This document shows, piece after piece, positions 16,277 to 25,044 of a stretch of 64,000 nucleotides of DNA (position 1 is its first letter; the number at the start of each line of letters is the position of its first letter). The notes under the pieces were generated by a model that was not told where the DNA came from, did no database searches, and worked only from the letters and a program-made list of their open reading frames with translations. The DNA is from Aulosira sp. FACHB-615 (lineage in GTDB: Bacteria > Cyanobacteriota > Cyanobacteriia > Cyanobacteriales > Nostocaceae). Where the stretch lies: contig NZ_JACJSE010000024.1 of NCBI RefSeq assembly GCF_014698045.1, positions 1 through 64,000 on the forward strand, written 5' to 3'. Position numbers and translations under genes: made by a program.

Positions 16277-18400
16277 TTAACGCTGAGTAACTTCGTTGAG
16301 AGCTTCTTGAAGCAACCCATTGTGCCGCAACAGCGAAACTGTACTTGGTTCCCTTCCCCGGAAGGCTTTGAAGATTTCCATTGGATGCTGACTACCGCCA
16401 AGTGCCAACACAGTATTACGGTAGCGTCTACCAGTGGCTTGAACGGCGGTTTCATCGTCTAAACCAGCTTCTTCAAAAGCGGCGAAAGCATCTGCACTCA
16501 GGACTTCAGCCCACTTATAGCTGTAGTAACCGGCGGCATAACCACCTTCAAAGATATGCCCAAAGGCACACAAGAAAGAATCTTCAGCTAGGGGTGGTAA
16601 AACTGTGGTAGTTTTGGCTATGCGCTGGCGCACTTGGGCGGGAGTTTCATCACCACCAGGAAGATAGCGATCGTGTAATTCTATATCCACAGTGCTGAAG
16701 TGAATTTGCCGCAGTGTCGCACTCCCACTCATATAGTTACGTGCGGCTAACAATTTTTGGTAATAATGCTCTGGTAATGGTTCACCAGTTTCATAATGCT
16801 TCGCCATACCAAACAAAGTCGGGCGTTCATAACACCAGTTTTCCATGAATTGGCTTGGTAGTTCCACAGCATCCCACTCGACATTATTCACCCCGGCGGC
16901 GCTGCTGTAATCAACTTTGGTCAGCATGTGATGTAAGCCATGACCAAATTCGTGGAATAATGTCTCTACTTCATAAAAGGTCATTAAACTCGGCTTACCA
17001 TCAACTGGCGGAGTTTGGTTACACACTAAATAAGCTACAGGCAAGCGCACAGATGTAGCTCCATTATCGTTAATCTTGCCTCGGTTAATGCAGACATCCA
17101 TCCAAGCACCACCGCGTTTTTCGGCGGGACGGCTGTAAGGATCTAAGTAAAAGTAGGCGACGGGTTTACCTGTTTCGTCAGCAATTTGGAAATATCTCAC
17201 ATCTTGATGCCAAACGGGTGCTTGTCCATCAGCAGGGGTGACGGTAACACCAAACAGCCGCTTCACCAGTCCAAACAAACCGTCTAAAACTTGCGGTAAG
17301 GGGAAATAAGGACGTAATTCTTCCGTGGTAAAGGAGAATTTTGCTTCCCGTTGACGTTCTGCCCAAAAGCTAATATCCCAGTGTTGTAAATCTGCGGCTT
17401 CTGGTGCGCCTTTGGTGGCGGCAAAAGCTTTGAGTTCGGCTAACTCTTTAACAGCAGCATCATAGCTGGCACTCCGCAGTTCTTCTAACAGTGCTTCGAC
17501 TGCTGCCACATTGGGAGCCATTTTACTAGCAAGGCTTAACTCAGCAAAATTTTTGTAGCCTAATAAATTGGCTAGTTCTTGGCGTAACTCTAAAATCCGC
17601 ACAATTAAAGGGTTATTATCTAACTCGCCCGAAGCCGCGCGGGTGATATATGCTTTATACAATTTTTCCCGTAAGTCTCGGCGGGTGCTGTGCTGCATGA
17701 ACGGGCTGTAGCTGGGGAAATCTAAAGTAATGCGCCAAGGGCCATTTTCGGGGGTGGCGTTTTCTTCGCCAGCCGCACGAGCAGCTTGGGCAGCTAAACT
17801 GAGGGAACTTTGGGGTAAACCCTCAACTTCGGCTTTGGTTGTCAGGTTTAAGCTAAAACCTTTGGTGGCATCTAATACATGGTTAGAGAATTTCGTGGAT
17901 AATTCTGCTAACTCCATTTGAATGGCATTAAACCGATCTCTGGCTTCGCCTGACAAGCCCACACCAGACAATTCCGCATCTCTGATGGCAGTTTCGATAA
18001 TACGTTGCTGGGCTGCTTCTAAGGTTGCCCAGGTATCACTCGCCCGGAGTTGTTTAAAGGCGTTGTATATAACTTGACTTTGACCAAGTTTATTGCTGAA
18101 CTGTACCACTTGGGGTTGGACAGTTTCATAAGCTTCACGCAGCTGGGGACTATTCTTGACTCCCATTAAATGACTGACTATACCCCAACTCCAAGTCAGC
18201 CGTTCGGTGAGTTTTTCTAAGGGTTCAACCAAACCACTCCAAGTCGGCTGGGCGTTAGCTTCTAAGGTAGCCAGTTCCTCATCCAGTTCTTTTAATAACT
18301 GCTGGAAGGCTGGAATTACTTGTTCTGCTTGAATCTCAGTAAATGGCGGTAAGCCAGTTCCTTTTAACAAGGGATTTTGGGGAATAGTGGCTGCACTCAT
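16277..18400 (-). CDS. prlC: M3-family oligopeptidase A
   Basis: This 707-residue cytosolic zinc metallopeptidase degrades short peptides, including cleaved signal peptides in E. coli. The M3 active site FHEFGHGLHHML is present and an additional glutamate ligand lies downstream (NNVEWDAVELPSQFMENW). Length is usual for oligopeptidase A. The short 5' leader and the spacer at 18401-18500 hold no obvious regulator. It is transcribed toward psaD across a 266-bp spacer that may hold the psaD promoter. Confidence 0.93.
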   Translation of the reverse strand: MSAATIPQNPLLKGTGLPPFTEIQAEQVIPAFQQLLKELDEELATLEANAQPTWSGLVEPLEKLTERLTWSWGIVSHLMGVKNSPQLREAYETVQPQVVQFSNKLGQSQVIYNAFKQLRASDTWATLEAAQQRIIETAIRDAELSGVGLSGEARDRFNAIQMELAELSTKFSNHVLDATKGFSLNLTTKAEVEGLPQSSLSLAAQAARAAGEENATPENGPWRITLDFPSYSPFMQHSTRRDLREKLYKAYITRAASGELDNNPLIVRILELRQELANLLGYKNFAELSLASKMAPNVAAVEALLEELRSASYDAAVKELAELKAFAATKGAPEAADLQHWDISFWAERQREAKFSFTTEELRPYFPLPQVLDGLFGLVKRLFGVTVTPADGQAPVWHQDVRYFQIADETGKPVAYFYLDPYSRPAEKRGGAWMDVCINRGKINDNGATSVRLPVAYLVCNQTPPVDGKPSLMTFYEVETLFHEFGHGLHHMLTKVDYSSAAGVNNVEWDAVELPSQFMENWCYERPTLFGMAKHYETGEPLPEHYYQKLLAARNYMSGSATLRQIHFSTVDIELHDRYLPGGDETPAQVRQRIAKTTTVLPPLAEDSFLCAFGHIFEGGYAAGYYSYKWAEVLSADAFAAFEEAGLDDETAVQATGRRYRNTVLALGGSQHPMEIFKAFRGREPSTVSLLRHNGLLQEALNEVTQR

Positions 18401-18691
18401 AGCGTTGTATCAATGCTGATAAATATCTCAATATACTTCTAATGTAGCGATCGCTGCGATTTTTAGCGTTGCCAGAATGCCGCAATAACCGAATTAGGGG
18501 GTAGGGAATAGGGAGTGGGGAGTGGGGAGTTGGGAGTTGGGTATTTATGAAAACAAGCAATCAAAGTTGGGACGTGTCTGGAGCGTAGGGGCTTCACCAT
18601 TAGCGGTGTACATATCTATTCCCAAGATAGAAGAAAAACCTTTCATCCTAAGCTATACCAATAGTCAGTACTCATCCCCACTCCCCTAATT
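18401..18691. repeat. spacer with GGGGAGT heptamer repeats
   Basis: Tandem degenerate GGGGAGT heptamers run from about 18497 to 18540 between divergent genes. A HIP1-like GCGATCGC is near 18446. Promoters of both flanking genes must be here, but none is clear. Confidence 0.6.
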
Positions 18692-19681
18692 ATGCGTGCA
18701 ATGGTTTTAGATGCACCACATCAACCCCTACGTTTAGCTGAGTTACCAATACCTCAACCCAATGCGGAACAAGTTTTGATTCGGGTTCATGCTTGTGCAG
18801 TTTGTCGCACAGATTTACATATAGTTGATGGAGAATTGACTCATCCTAAATTACCTTTAATACCTGGACATCAAATTGTCGGTACTATCGAGGCAATGGG
18901 GGCAAAGGTTGATAAATTTTATGTCGGTCAACGGGTGGGAGTGCCTTGGTTGGGTCATACTTGCGATCGCTGTCGTTATTGTCGTTCAGGACGAGAAAAT
19001 CTTTGCGATTTTGCTGAATTTACTGGCTATAACCTAGATGGAGGCTATGCAGAATATACTGTAGCTGATCACCGCTTTTGCTTTGCCTTAGATTCTAGCT
19101 TTCGTGATTTACAAGCTGCACCTTTATTATGTGGTGGCTTAATTGGTTATCGCGCTTACAGTATGACAGGCGATGCCAAAAAAATTGGTTTTTATGGGTT
19201 TGGTTCATCTGCCCATATATTAATTCAATTAGCTCGCTATCAAGGTCGGCAAATTTTCGCTTTTACTCGTTCTGGAGATATCACCGGACAGGAATTTGCT
19301 CTTCAACTCGGTGCAAATTGGGCGGGTGACTCTGATACATTACCACCAGAACCTTTAGATGCAGCGATAATTTTTGCGCCTGTTGGTAAATTAGTTCCAG
19401 CAGCTTTACGCGCAGTCGCCAAAGGTGGAATTGTAGTTTGTGCTGGTATTCACATGAGCGATATTCCCTCTTTTCCTTACGAAATTCTTTGGGAAGAAAG
19501 AATGTTGCGTTCTGTGGCTAATTTAACTCGCAAAGATGGTGAAGAATTTCTCGCTTTAGCCCCCAAAGTTCCGATTCAAACAGAGGTGAATGCTTTTCCT
19601 CTCACCCAAGCAAATCAAGCTTTAAACACCCTTCGCAATGGCGAAATTACAGGTTCAGCAGTTTTAGTAATTGATTATTAA
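18692..19681 (+). CDS. zinc-dependent alcohol dehydrogenase
   Basis: This is a 329-residue medium-chain dehydrogenase/reductase. Catalytic zinc ligands are in CAVCRTDLH and PGHQIVG. The structural zinc site is CDRCRYCRSGRENLC. The nucleotide-binding turn reads GFYGFGSSAH, a slightly unusual form of GxGxxG in which the last Gly is replaced. It most resembles the AdhP-like zinc-dependent alcohol dehydrogenases; the physiological substrate is not known. It is monocistronic. Confidence 0.92.
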   Translation: MRAMVLDAPHQPLRLAELPIPQPNAEQVLIRVHACAVCRTDLHIVDGELTHPKLPLIPGHQIVGTIEAMGAKVDKFYVGQRVGVPWLGHTCDRCRYCRSGRENLCDFAEFTGYNLDGGYAEYTVADHRFCFALDSSFRDLQAAPLLCGGLIGYRAYSMTGDAKKIGFYGFGSSAHILIQLARYQGRQIFAFTRSGDITGQEFALQLGANWAGDSDTLPPEPLDAAIIFAPVGKLVPAALRAVAKGGIVVCAGIHMSDIPSFPYEILWEERMLRSVANLTRKDGEEFLALAPKVPIQTEVNAFPLTQANQALNTLRNGEITGSAVLVIDY

Positions 19682-19810
19682 GTAGGTCGTTGAAATTAAG
19701 ATAACTGGTGAGGGCTGTAATTTATCATTTGTCATTTGTTATATTTCCCCCTTGCCCCGTTTCCTCTTCCTACTCCCTACTCCCCATTCCCCATTCCCCA
19801 CTCCCTACCA
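19682..19810. repeat. heptamer repeat spacer
   Basis: A TCATTTGT word pair is followed by a run of CTCCCTA/CTCCCCATTCCCC units (about 19768-19808), the complement of the GGGGAGT repeats found elsewhere in the window. Confidence 0.6.
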
Positions 19811-19841
19811 AATAAAAAGGCTCAAGCTTTTGGCTTAAGCC
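19811..19841 (-). terminator. intrinsic terminator of the 50-residue gene
   Basis: Read on the minus strand, GGCTTAAGC and GCTTGAGCC pair around a CAAAA loop, followed by TTTTTATT. It lies 33 bases after the stop codon at 19874, exactly where that small gene needs it. Confidence 0.75.
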
Positions 19842-19873
19842 TTGACCTCACTCATATCTAAATATTTCATCTT

Positions 19874-20026
19874 CTACCAAACATCACTCATACCTTTTTT
19901 ATAAGGTTCCCCCGTAAAAGGTTGTACCCCAGTATTAGGATATTGATCATCTGTAGGGCCAAAAATTCGCATTGCAGCTTCAGAGATATACTCGGTAATC
20001 CTAGCAATGATTTGGGAAATAGCCAT
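19874..20026 (-). CDS. 50-residue conserved-looking small protein
   Basis: This short gene begins MAISQIIARITEYISEAAMR and continues with IFGPTDDQYPNTGVQPFTGE before ending PYKKGMSDVW. An AGGAG lies 8 bases before the ATG, and an intrinsic terminator lies just past the stop codon, so it is probably a real, single-gene transcript. The first 20 residues could form an amphipathic helix; the rest is Pro/Gly rich and probably extended. I recall similar short proteins in other cyanobacteria but know no function. It is too short to be found by a 60-codon cutoff. Confidence 0.75.
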   Translation of the reverse strand: MAISQIIARITEYISEAAMRIFGPTDDQYPNTGVQPFTGEPYKKGMSDVW

Positions 20027-20371
20027 ACTCTTAGACTCCTTATTTTTGAGTCAGTTAGATAGTTATCTTTCTACTTTAATTCGATATTTTCTTATCGCTC
20101 AGACTCTCAATATATTGAGAATTTATGCAATAGTTTTTCAGATTGCTTTGCAATACTTTAGGTTGCCAAAAAAGTTTAAAGTTTCTCTGCAATTCCAATT
20201 ATAACAAAACTCCCAATTAAGCTCTTTTGTATGAGAAATATGAGTGTTTTATAAAAGTTAGTTTACGAAGAATAAACTATTAAAAAAGATTAAATATTTG
20301 TATAAAATATAATTATTTTGTGGTGAGTATGTTGATTTAATGAAGTCAATAGCCTCTTTGTCACGGAGGAG
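20027..20371. other. gene-free spacer between divergent genes
   Basis: This very AT-rich spacer of about 345 bp must hold the promoter of the small minus-strand gene. It contains a run of TATAAAATATAAT near 20300 but no clear pairing with a -35 element. No gene is supported on either strand. Confidence 0.4.
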
Positions 20372-20402
20372 TTGACATTATTTATGGTAAAATCTACCAT
20401 AA
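20372..20402 (+). promoter_or_regulatory. pncB promoter with palindromic NrtR-type operator
   Basis: TTGACA at 20372-20377 and TACCAT at 20395-20400 are 17 bp apart and form a plausible promoter. A perfect palindrome, TTATGGTA-N5-TACCATAA (20382-20402), covers the spacer and the -10 box. The third gene of this operon encodes an NrtR-type repressor, so autoregulation by steric block is the natural reading (inference). Confidence 0.75.
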
Positions 20403-20435
20403 TAAAAAGCAGCATTCTTGTAAGGACGCTCTTAC

Positions 20436-21833
20436 ATGGCAACTATCCCAGACTTGGGCAGCTACCAGCACCAAGACTTGACAATCTCTGCGGCTGATTA
20501 CAGCTTGTTCACCGACCTTTATCAGCTAACAATGGCGGCTTGTTATGTTGGCGAAGGATTAGAACAAAAACAAGCTAGTTTTGAGTTATTTGTGAGGCGA
20601 TCGCCAGAAAATTTTGGCTATCTCATTGCAATGGGTTTAGAGCAAGTTCTGGCATATTTAGAAAAGTTAAGTTTTAATCATTCTCAAATTGCCGCACTCC
20701 AGGCTACGGGAATTTTCGCCCACGCCAGCGAGAGCTTTTGGTCGTTATTGGCTAAAGCGAAATTTACTGGTGATGTTTGGGCAGTTCCCGAAGGCACAGC
20801 CGTATTTGCTAACGAGCCATTTTTGCGAATTGAAGCGCCACTGTGGCAAGCCCAACTAATAGAAACTTACCTCTTAAATACCATCAATTATCAAACTTTG
20901 ATTGCCACCAGAGCCGCCCGTCTGCGTGATGTGGCCGGGGAACAAGCCAAACTTTTAGAGTTCGGCACAAGGCGGGCATTCAGTCCCCAAGGAGCGTTGT
21001 GGGCAGCGCGGGCAGCCTTAGCGGGAGGATTAGATGCTACCTCGAATGTGTTAGCAGCATTACAACTAGGTCAGCAGCCAAGTGGTACGATGGCTCACGC
21101 CTTGGTCATGGCGTTGTCAGCGATGGAAGGCAGTGAAGCAGAAGCTTTTACGGCATTTCATCGCTATTTTCCCGGTGCGCCCTTGTTAATTGATACTTAC
21201 GACACCATCGCGGCGGCGGAAAATTTGGCAGCAAAAGTCAATGCTGGGGAAATGGAATTATCAGGAGTCAGACTGGATTCTGGGGATTTGGTAAGCTTGT
21301 CAAAACAAGTGCGATCGCTACTACCAAATGTGCCAATTGTTGCCAGTGGTGATTTAGATGAATGGGAAATCACCAGACTCAAAGCGGCTGGGGCAGTCAT
21401 TGATGGTTATGGTTTGGGAACACGACTGGTAACAGGTACGCCTGTCAACGGGGTTTATAAACTCGTGGAAATTGATGGCGTTCCCGTCATGAAGCAGTCC
21501 AGTGGTAAGGGGACTTATCCCGGACGCAAGCAGATTTTTCGGTCATTTGTTGGCGGTAAGGTAAAAGCTGATAGGTTGGGGTTAATCACAGAAACACCGC
21601 AATCAGAAACACCTTTATTGCAATTATTCATGAAGCAAGGCGAACGAGTGCAACTGCCAGAAACTTTAGCAGACATTCGCCAACGGACTGCGATAACAGT
21701 CGCTAGTTTGCCAGAACAAACAAGGCAGATATCAAACCCTGTGGCTTTGCCGGTGGATATTTCTGAAGAGTTGCAGGAATTGACTGAGAAGACTAAGGAA
21801 CGAACCGCCAAGACGCAGAGGACACAGAGGTAA
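20436..21833 (+). CDS. pncB: nicotinate phosphoribosyltransferase
   Basis: This 465-residue enzyme makes nicotinate mononucleotide from nicotinate and PRPP (NAD salvage). Conserved parts include DYSLFTDLYQLTMA at the N-terminus, FGTRRAFSPQGA, ASNV-type DATSNVLAALQLG, LIDTYDT, GVRLDSGDL and GYGLGTRLVTG. It is the first gene of the NAD operon, 33 bp behind the palindromic operator. The last dozen residues (KERTAKTQRTQR) are encoded by a dispersed intergenic repeat (about 21799-21830) that overruns the end of the gene, so the tail is probably not functional. The next gene starts directly after the stop codon. Confidence 0.94.
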   Translation: MATIPDLGSYQHQDLTISAADYSLFTDLYQLTMAACYVGEGLEQKQASFELFVRRSPENFGYLIAMGLEQVLAYLEKLSFNHSQIAALQATGIFAHASESFWSLLAKAKFTGDVWAVPEGTAVFANEPFLRIEAPLWQAQLIETYLLNTINYQTLIATRAARLRDVAGEQAKLLEFGTRRAFSPQGALWAARAALAGGLDATSNVLAALQLGQQPSGTMAHALVMALSAMEGSEAEAFTAFHRYFPGAPLLIDTYDTIAAAENLAAKVNAGEMELSGVRLDSGDLVSLSKQVRSLLPNVPIVASGDLDEWEITRLKAAGAVIDGYGLGTRLVTGTPVNGVYKLVEIDGVPVMKQSSGKGTYPGRKQIFRSFVGGKVKADRLGLITETPQSETPLLQLFMKQGERVQLPETLADIRQRTAITVASLPEQTRQISNPVALPVDISEELQELTEKTKERTAKTQRTQR

Positions 21834-22436
21834 ATGATGAGAATAGCTTTATTTGGTACAAGTGCTGATCCGCCAACGGCTGGGCATCAAGAGATTTTAA
21901 GGTGGTTGTCAGAACGTTATGATTGGGTGGCAGTTTGGGCGGCGGATAATCCCTTTAAGTCCCATCAAACACAATTAGAACATCGGGCGGCGATGCTGCG
22001 GTTATTAATTGCCGACATGGATGCGTCAAGGCATAACGTAGCAGTGACGCAAGATTTAAGTAGTTGGCGCACCCTAGAAACAGTGGAAAAAGCCAAACAG
22101 CACTGGGGTGAAGAAGCAGAATACACCTTAGTTATTGGTTCAGATTTGATCAACCAACTACCACGCTGGTATAGAATTGAAGATTTATTACAGCAAGTGC
22201 AACTAATGGTTGTGCCACGACCAGGATATGCAATAGAAGAATCTAGCTTAGAGGCAATCCAAAAGCTGGGAGGAAAAATTGCGATCGCTACCCTCACAGG
22301 TTTAAATGTATCCTCAACAGCTTATCGTGAGCATGGAGATACTCAAGCCCTGATAGCTCCCATTGTTGCCTATATTCATCAACAGCATTTGTACAAATGC
22401 CAGGACGCAACCACAAAAAGATTCCAACTCCGCTAA
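21834..22436 (+). CDS. nadD: nicotinate-nucleotide adenylyltransferase
   Basis: This 200-residue cytidylyltransferase-fold enzyme adenylates nicotinate mononucleotide to deamido-NAD. The phosphate-binding motif is GTSADPPTAGH and the second motif is VSSTAYRE, a variant of ISSTxxR. It starts right after the pncB stop codon (TAAATG) and its end overlaps nrtR by 40 bp, so the genes are tightly coupled. An ATG one codon later is an equal alternative start. Confidence 0.92.
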   Translation: MMRIALFGTSADPPTAGHQEILRWLSERYDWVAVWAADNPFKSHQTQLEHRAAMLRLLIADMDASRHNVAVTQDLSSWRTLETVEKAKQHWGEEAEYTLVIGSDLINQLPRWYRIEDLLQQVQLMVVPRPGYAIEESSLEAIQKLGGKIAIATLTGLNVSSTAYREHGDTQALIAPIVAYIHQQHLYKCQDATTKRFQLR

Positions 22437-23143
22437 ATCAACAACCTTTGGCTGATTTTAAGGTAGGTGTGGATAATGTAATTTTTTCTGTAGACACTGT
22501 TCAAAATCGACTTTTGGTTCTCTTGGTCATGCGACAGCAAGAACCATTTTTAAATTCTTGGAGTCTTCCTGGGACGTTAGTACGTCAAGGCGAATCTTTA
22601 GAAGATGCGGCCTATCGCATCATGGCAGAAAAAATCCGAGTCAACAATCTTTATTTAGAACAGTTGTATACCTTTGGCGGGCCAAACCGCGACCCCAGAG
22701 AAGCAACCGATAGTTATGGTGTGCGTTATTTATCAGTAAGTTATTTTGCCCTTGTCAGGTTTGAAGAAGCCGAATTAATTGCTGATAAAGTCGCGGGAAT
22801 TGCTTGGTATCCCGTCAAACAAGTGCCACAATTAGCCTTTGACCATAATCAACTGCTAACTTATGGTCACAGACGACTGCGAAATAAATTAGAGTACAGC
22901 CCAGTCGCCTTTGAAGTGTTACCAGAAATGTTTACTTTAAACGATTTGTATCAGCTATATACAACAGTTTTAGGGGAAAACTTTTCTGATTACTCTAATT
23001 TTCGGGCGCGACTACTCAAGTTAGGTTTTTTGTGCGATACCGGAGTAAAGGTATCACGCGGTGCAGGTCGACCAGCTAGTTTATATAAATTCGACGCTGA
23101 GGCTTTTGCACCTTTTAAAGATAAACCTTTGGTGTTTATTTAA
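22397..23143 (+). CDS. nrtR: NrtR-type Nudix-related NAD regulator
   Basis: This 248-residue protein has an N-terminal Nudix-like domain (about 20-150) and a C-terminal winged-helix domain (about 165-245, FTLNDLYQLYTTVLGENFSD ... GAGRPASLYKF). The Nudix box is degraded (SLEDAAYRIMAEKIRV lacks the usual REXXEE), as expected for NrtR regulators that sense ADP-ribose or related NAD metabolites instead of hydrolysing them. The family represses NAD genes in many bacteria, including cyanobacteria. It sits inside the operon it probably controls. It overlaps nadD by 40 bp. Confidence 0.9.
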   Translation: MPGRNHKKIPTPLNQQPLADFKVGVDNVIFSVDTVQNRLLVLLVMRQQEPFLNSWSLPGTLVRQGESLEDAAYRIMAEKIRVNNLYLEQLYTFGGPNRDPREATDSYGVRYLSVSYFALVRFEEAELIADKVAGIAWYPVKQVPQLAFDHNQLLTYGHRRLRNKLEYSPVAFEVLPEMFTLNDLYQLYTTVLGENFSDYSNFRARLLKLGFLCDTGVKVSRGAGRPASLYKFDAEAFAPFKDKPLVFI

Positions 23144-23153
23144 ATAGTCATTG

Positions 23154-23197
23154 GTCATTAGTCATTTGTAAAAAACTATCTACAAATGACTAATGAC
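23154..23197. repeat. 17-bp perfect inverted repeat between nrtR and nadE
   Basis: GTCATTAGTCATTTGTA and its exact complement are separated by 10 bases. The transcript could form a stable hairpin just before nadE and so tune readthrough or mRNA stability (inference). The GTCATT words recur in other spacers at 19.7 and 54.7 kb. Confidence 0.85.
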
Positions 23198-23242
23198 ATA
23201 GACGCTTTTGCGACTTCCCGCAGGGTAGAACAAAGGACAAAT

Positions 23243-25009
23243 ATGAAAATTGCGATCGCTCAACTTAATCCAACCATTGGTGATATACCAGGAAACGCCC
23301 AAAAGATTCTAGCAGCCGCCCAACAGGCAGTAAAATCAGGCGCACGTTTATTATTAACTCCAGAACTTTCTTTGTGTGGCTATCCACCCAGAGATTTATT
23401 ATTAAATCCTAGTTTTGTCTCGGCTATGAGTACGGCATTACAACAATTAGCCAGAGATTTACCCCCAGAATTAGCTGTGTTAGTCGGTACTGTTGAACCA
23501 AATACCAAATCCCATATCACTGGCGGTAAAAGTTTATTTAATAGTATTGCTTTATTAGAATCAGGCAAAGTCAAGCAAATTTTTTATAAGCGGCTGTTGC
23601 CTACTTATGATGTATTTGATGAAGACCGTTATTTTGAACCAGGTTTACAACCGAATCATTTCACTTTAGATGATATTCATATTGGGGTAACTATTTGCGA
23701 AGATTTATGGAATGATGAAGAATTTTGGGGCAAACGTAGTTATGCTGTCAATCCCATTGCAGACTTAGCAATTTTGGGTGTAGATTTAATTGTTAACTTA
23801 TCTGCTTCACCTTACAGCGTCGGCAAACCGCAGTTTCGAGAATCGATGTTGAAACATAGTGCGGTGCGTTTTCAACAGCCAATGATTTATGTCAATCAAG
23901 TCGGTAGTAATGATGATTTAATATTCGATGGTTATAGTTTTGCGTTAAATGGTCAAGGCGAAATTATGTGTCGCGCCCGTGGTTTTGCCACTGATTTAGT
24001 AAATGTAGAATTTAACAAAAAAACACGAGATTTAGAGTTAAGTTCTTTAACACCTGAGTGCGAATCAGAAGAAGAGGAAGTCTGGCAAGCTTTGGTTTTG
24101 GGTGTGCAAGACTATGCCTTGAAATGTCGCTTTTCTAAAGTAGTATTAGGTTTAAGTGGTGGCGTAGATTCTGCATTAGTCGCTGCGATCGCAACAGCAG
24201 CATTAGGTAAAGAAAATGTCTTCGGTGTCCTGATGCCATCACCTTACAGTTCCGAACATTCTGTTAGTGATGCTTTGGCACTAGGTAAAAATTTAGGCAT
24301 TGAAACAAAAATTTTACCGATAGGCGAATTAATGCAAGGTTTTGATCATAGCCTTGCTGACTTGTTTGCTGGCACAGAATTTGGCATAGCTGAGGAAAAT
24401 ATTCAATCACGGATTCGCGGTAACTTATTAATGGCGATCGCTAACAAATTTGGCTATCTCTTATTATCCACTGGCAACAAATCAGAAATGGCCGTCGGCT
24501 ACTGTACCCTCTACGGCGACATGAACGGCGGTTTAGCTGTAATTGCTGATGTGCCAAAAACCCGCGTTTATAAAATTTGCCACTGGTTAAACTCCCATCC
24601 CTCAGCACTCAAAACTCACACTTCGACTTCGCTCAGTGAACAGCACTCAGCACTCCCAACTGAAATTATTCCCCAAAATATCCTCACCAAAGCCCCCAGT
24701 GCGGAACTCAAACCCGGCCAAGTTGACCAAGATTCCCTCCCAGCTTATGAAGTTTTAGACGACATCTTGCAACGCTTCATTCATGACCATCAATCAGCCG
24801 CCCAAATAGTTGAAGCAGGTCACGACCCCATAATTGTAGACCGAGTAATTCAAATGGTTGCCCGTGCCGAATTTAAGCGCCGCCAAGCACCCCCAGGGTT
24901 GAAAATTACTGACCGCGCCTTTGGTACAGGCTGGCGAATGCCCATCGCTAGTAGCTGGGTAGCAATCAAAAATGCTTATCAAGCCATACCTGTCTCTACA
25001 CCTAGTTAA
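23243..25009 (+). CDS. nadE: glutamine-dependent NAD synthetase
   Basis: This 588-residue enzyme makes NAD from deamido-NAD, with ammonia taken from glutamine. Residues 1 to about 270 are the nitrilase-like glutaminase (Glu in LTPELSLCGYP, Lys in YKRLLPTYDVFDE, Cys in VTICEDLWN). From about 285 is the ATP-pyrophosphatase synthetase domain with LGLSGGVDSAL, LLSTGNKSEMAVGYCTLYGD and AELKPGQVDQDSLP. The ATG at 23243 follows AAGGA; the longer frame only adds repeat DNA. An in-frame block of about 22 residues (near 450-473) between KICHWLN and EIIPQNILTK is made of dispersed-repeat sequence and is absent from the usual family pattern. It closes the NAD operon. Confidence 0.95.
   Translation: MKIAIAQLNPTIGDIPGNAQKILAAAQQAVKSGARLLLTPELSLCGYPPRDLLLNPSFVSAMSTALQQLARDLPPELAVLVGTVEPNTKSHITGGKSLFNSIALLESGKVKQIFYKRLLPTYDVFDEDRYFEPGLQPNHFTLDDIHIGVTICEDLWNDEEFWGKRSYAVNPIADLAILGVDLIVNLSASPYSVGKPQFRESMLKHSAVRFQQPMIYVNQVGSNDDLIFDGYSFALNGQGEIMCRARGFATDLVNVEFNKKTRDLELSSLTPECESEEEEVWQALVLGVQDYALKCRFSKVVLGLSGGVDSALVAAIATAALGKENVFGVLMPSPYSSEHSVSDALALGKNLGIETKILPIGELMQGFDHSLADLFAGTEFGIAEENIQSRIRGNLLMAIANKFGYLLLSTGNKSEMAVGYCTLYGDMNGGLAVIADVPKTRVYKICHWLNSHPSALKTHTSTSLSEQHSALPTEIIPQNILTKAPSAELKPGQVDQDSLPAYEVLDDILQRFIHDHQSAAQIVEAGHDPIIVDRVIQMVARAEFKRRQAPPGLKITDRAFGTGWRMPIASSWVAIKNAYQAIPVSTPS
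24591..24660 (+). repeat. dispersed CAGCACTCAGCACTC repeat inserted in nadE
   Basis: The stretch has CTCAGCACTC, CACACTTCGACTTCG, CTCAGTG and CAGCACTCAGCACTC, the same words as the intergenic block at 26427-26507 and shorter pieces at 47.8 and 58.1 kb. Here it stays in frame and adds Ser/Thr/His-rich residues to NadE. Confidence 0.8.
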
Positions 25010-25044
25010 CCTGCGTGTTACATCAGTCAAAAATGTGCAACTAC

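Noticed and set aside
18336..18560. Minus-strand 74-codon frame
   Set aside because: It is mostly translated heptamer repeat and overlaps the start of the oligopeptidase gene.
24591..24660. Intein or intron within nadE
   Set aside because: Only about 70 bp, no splicing motifs, and the frame is kept; it is repeat sequence.
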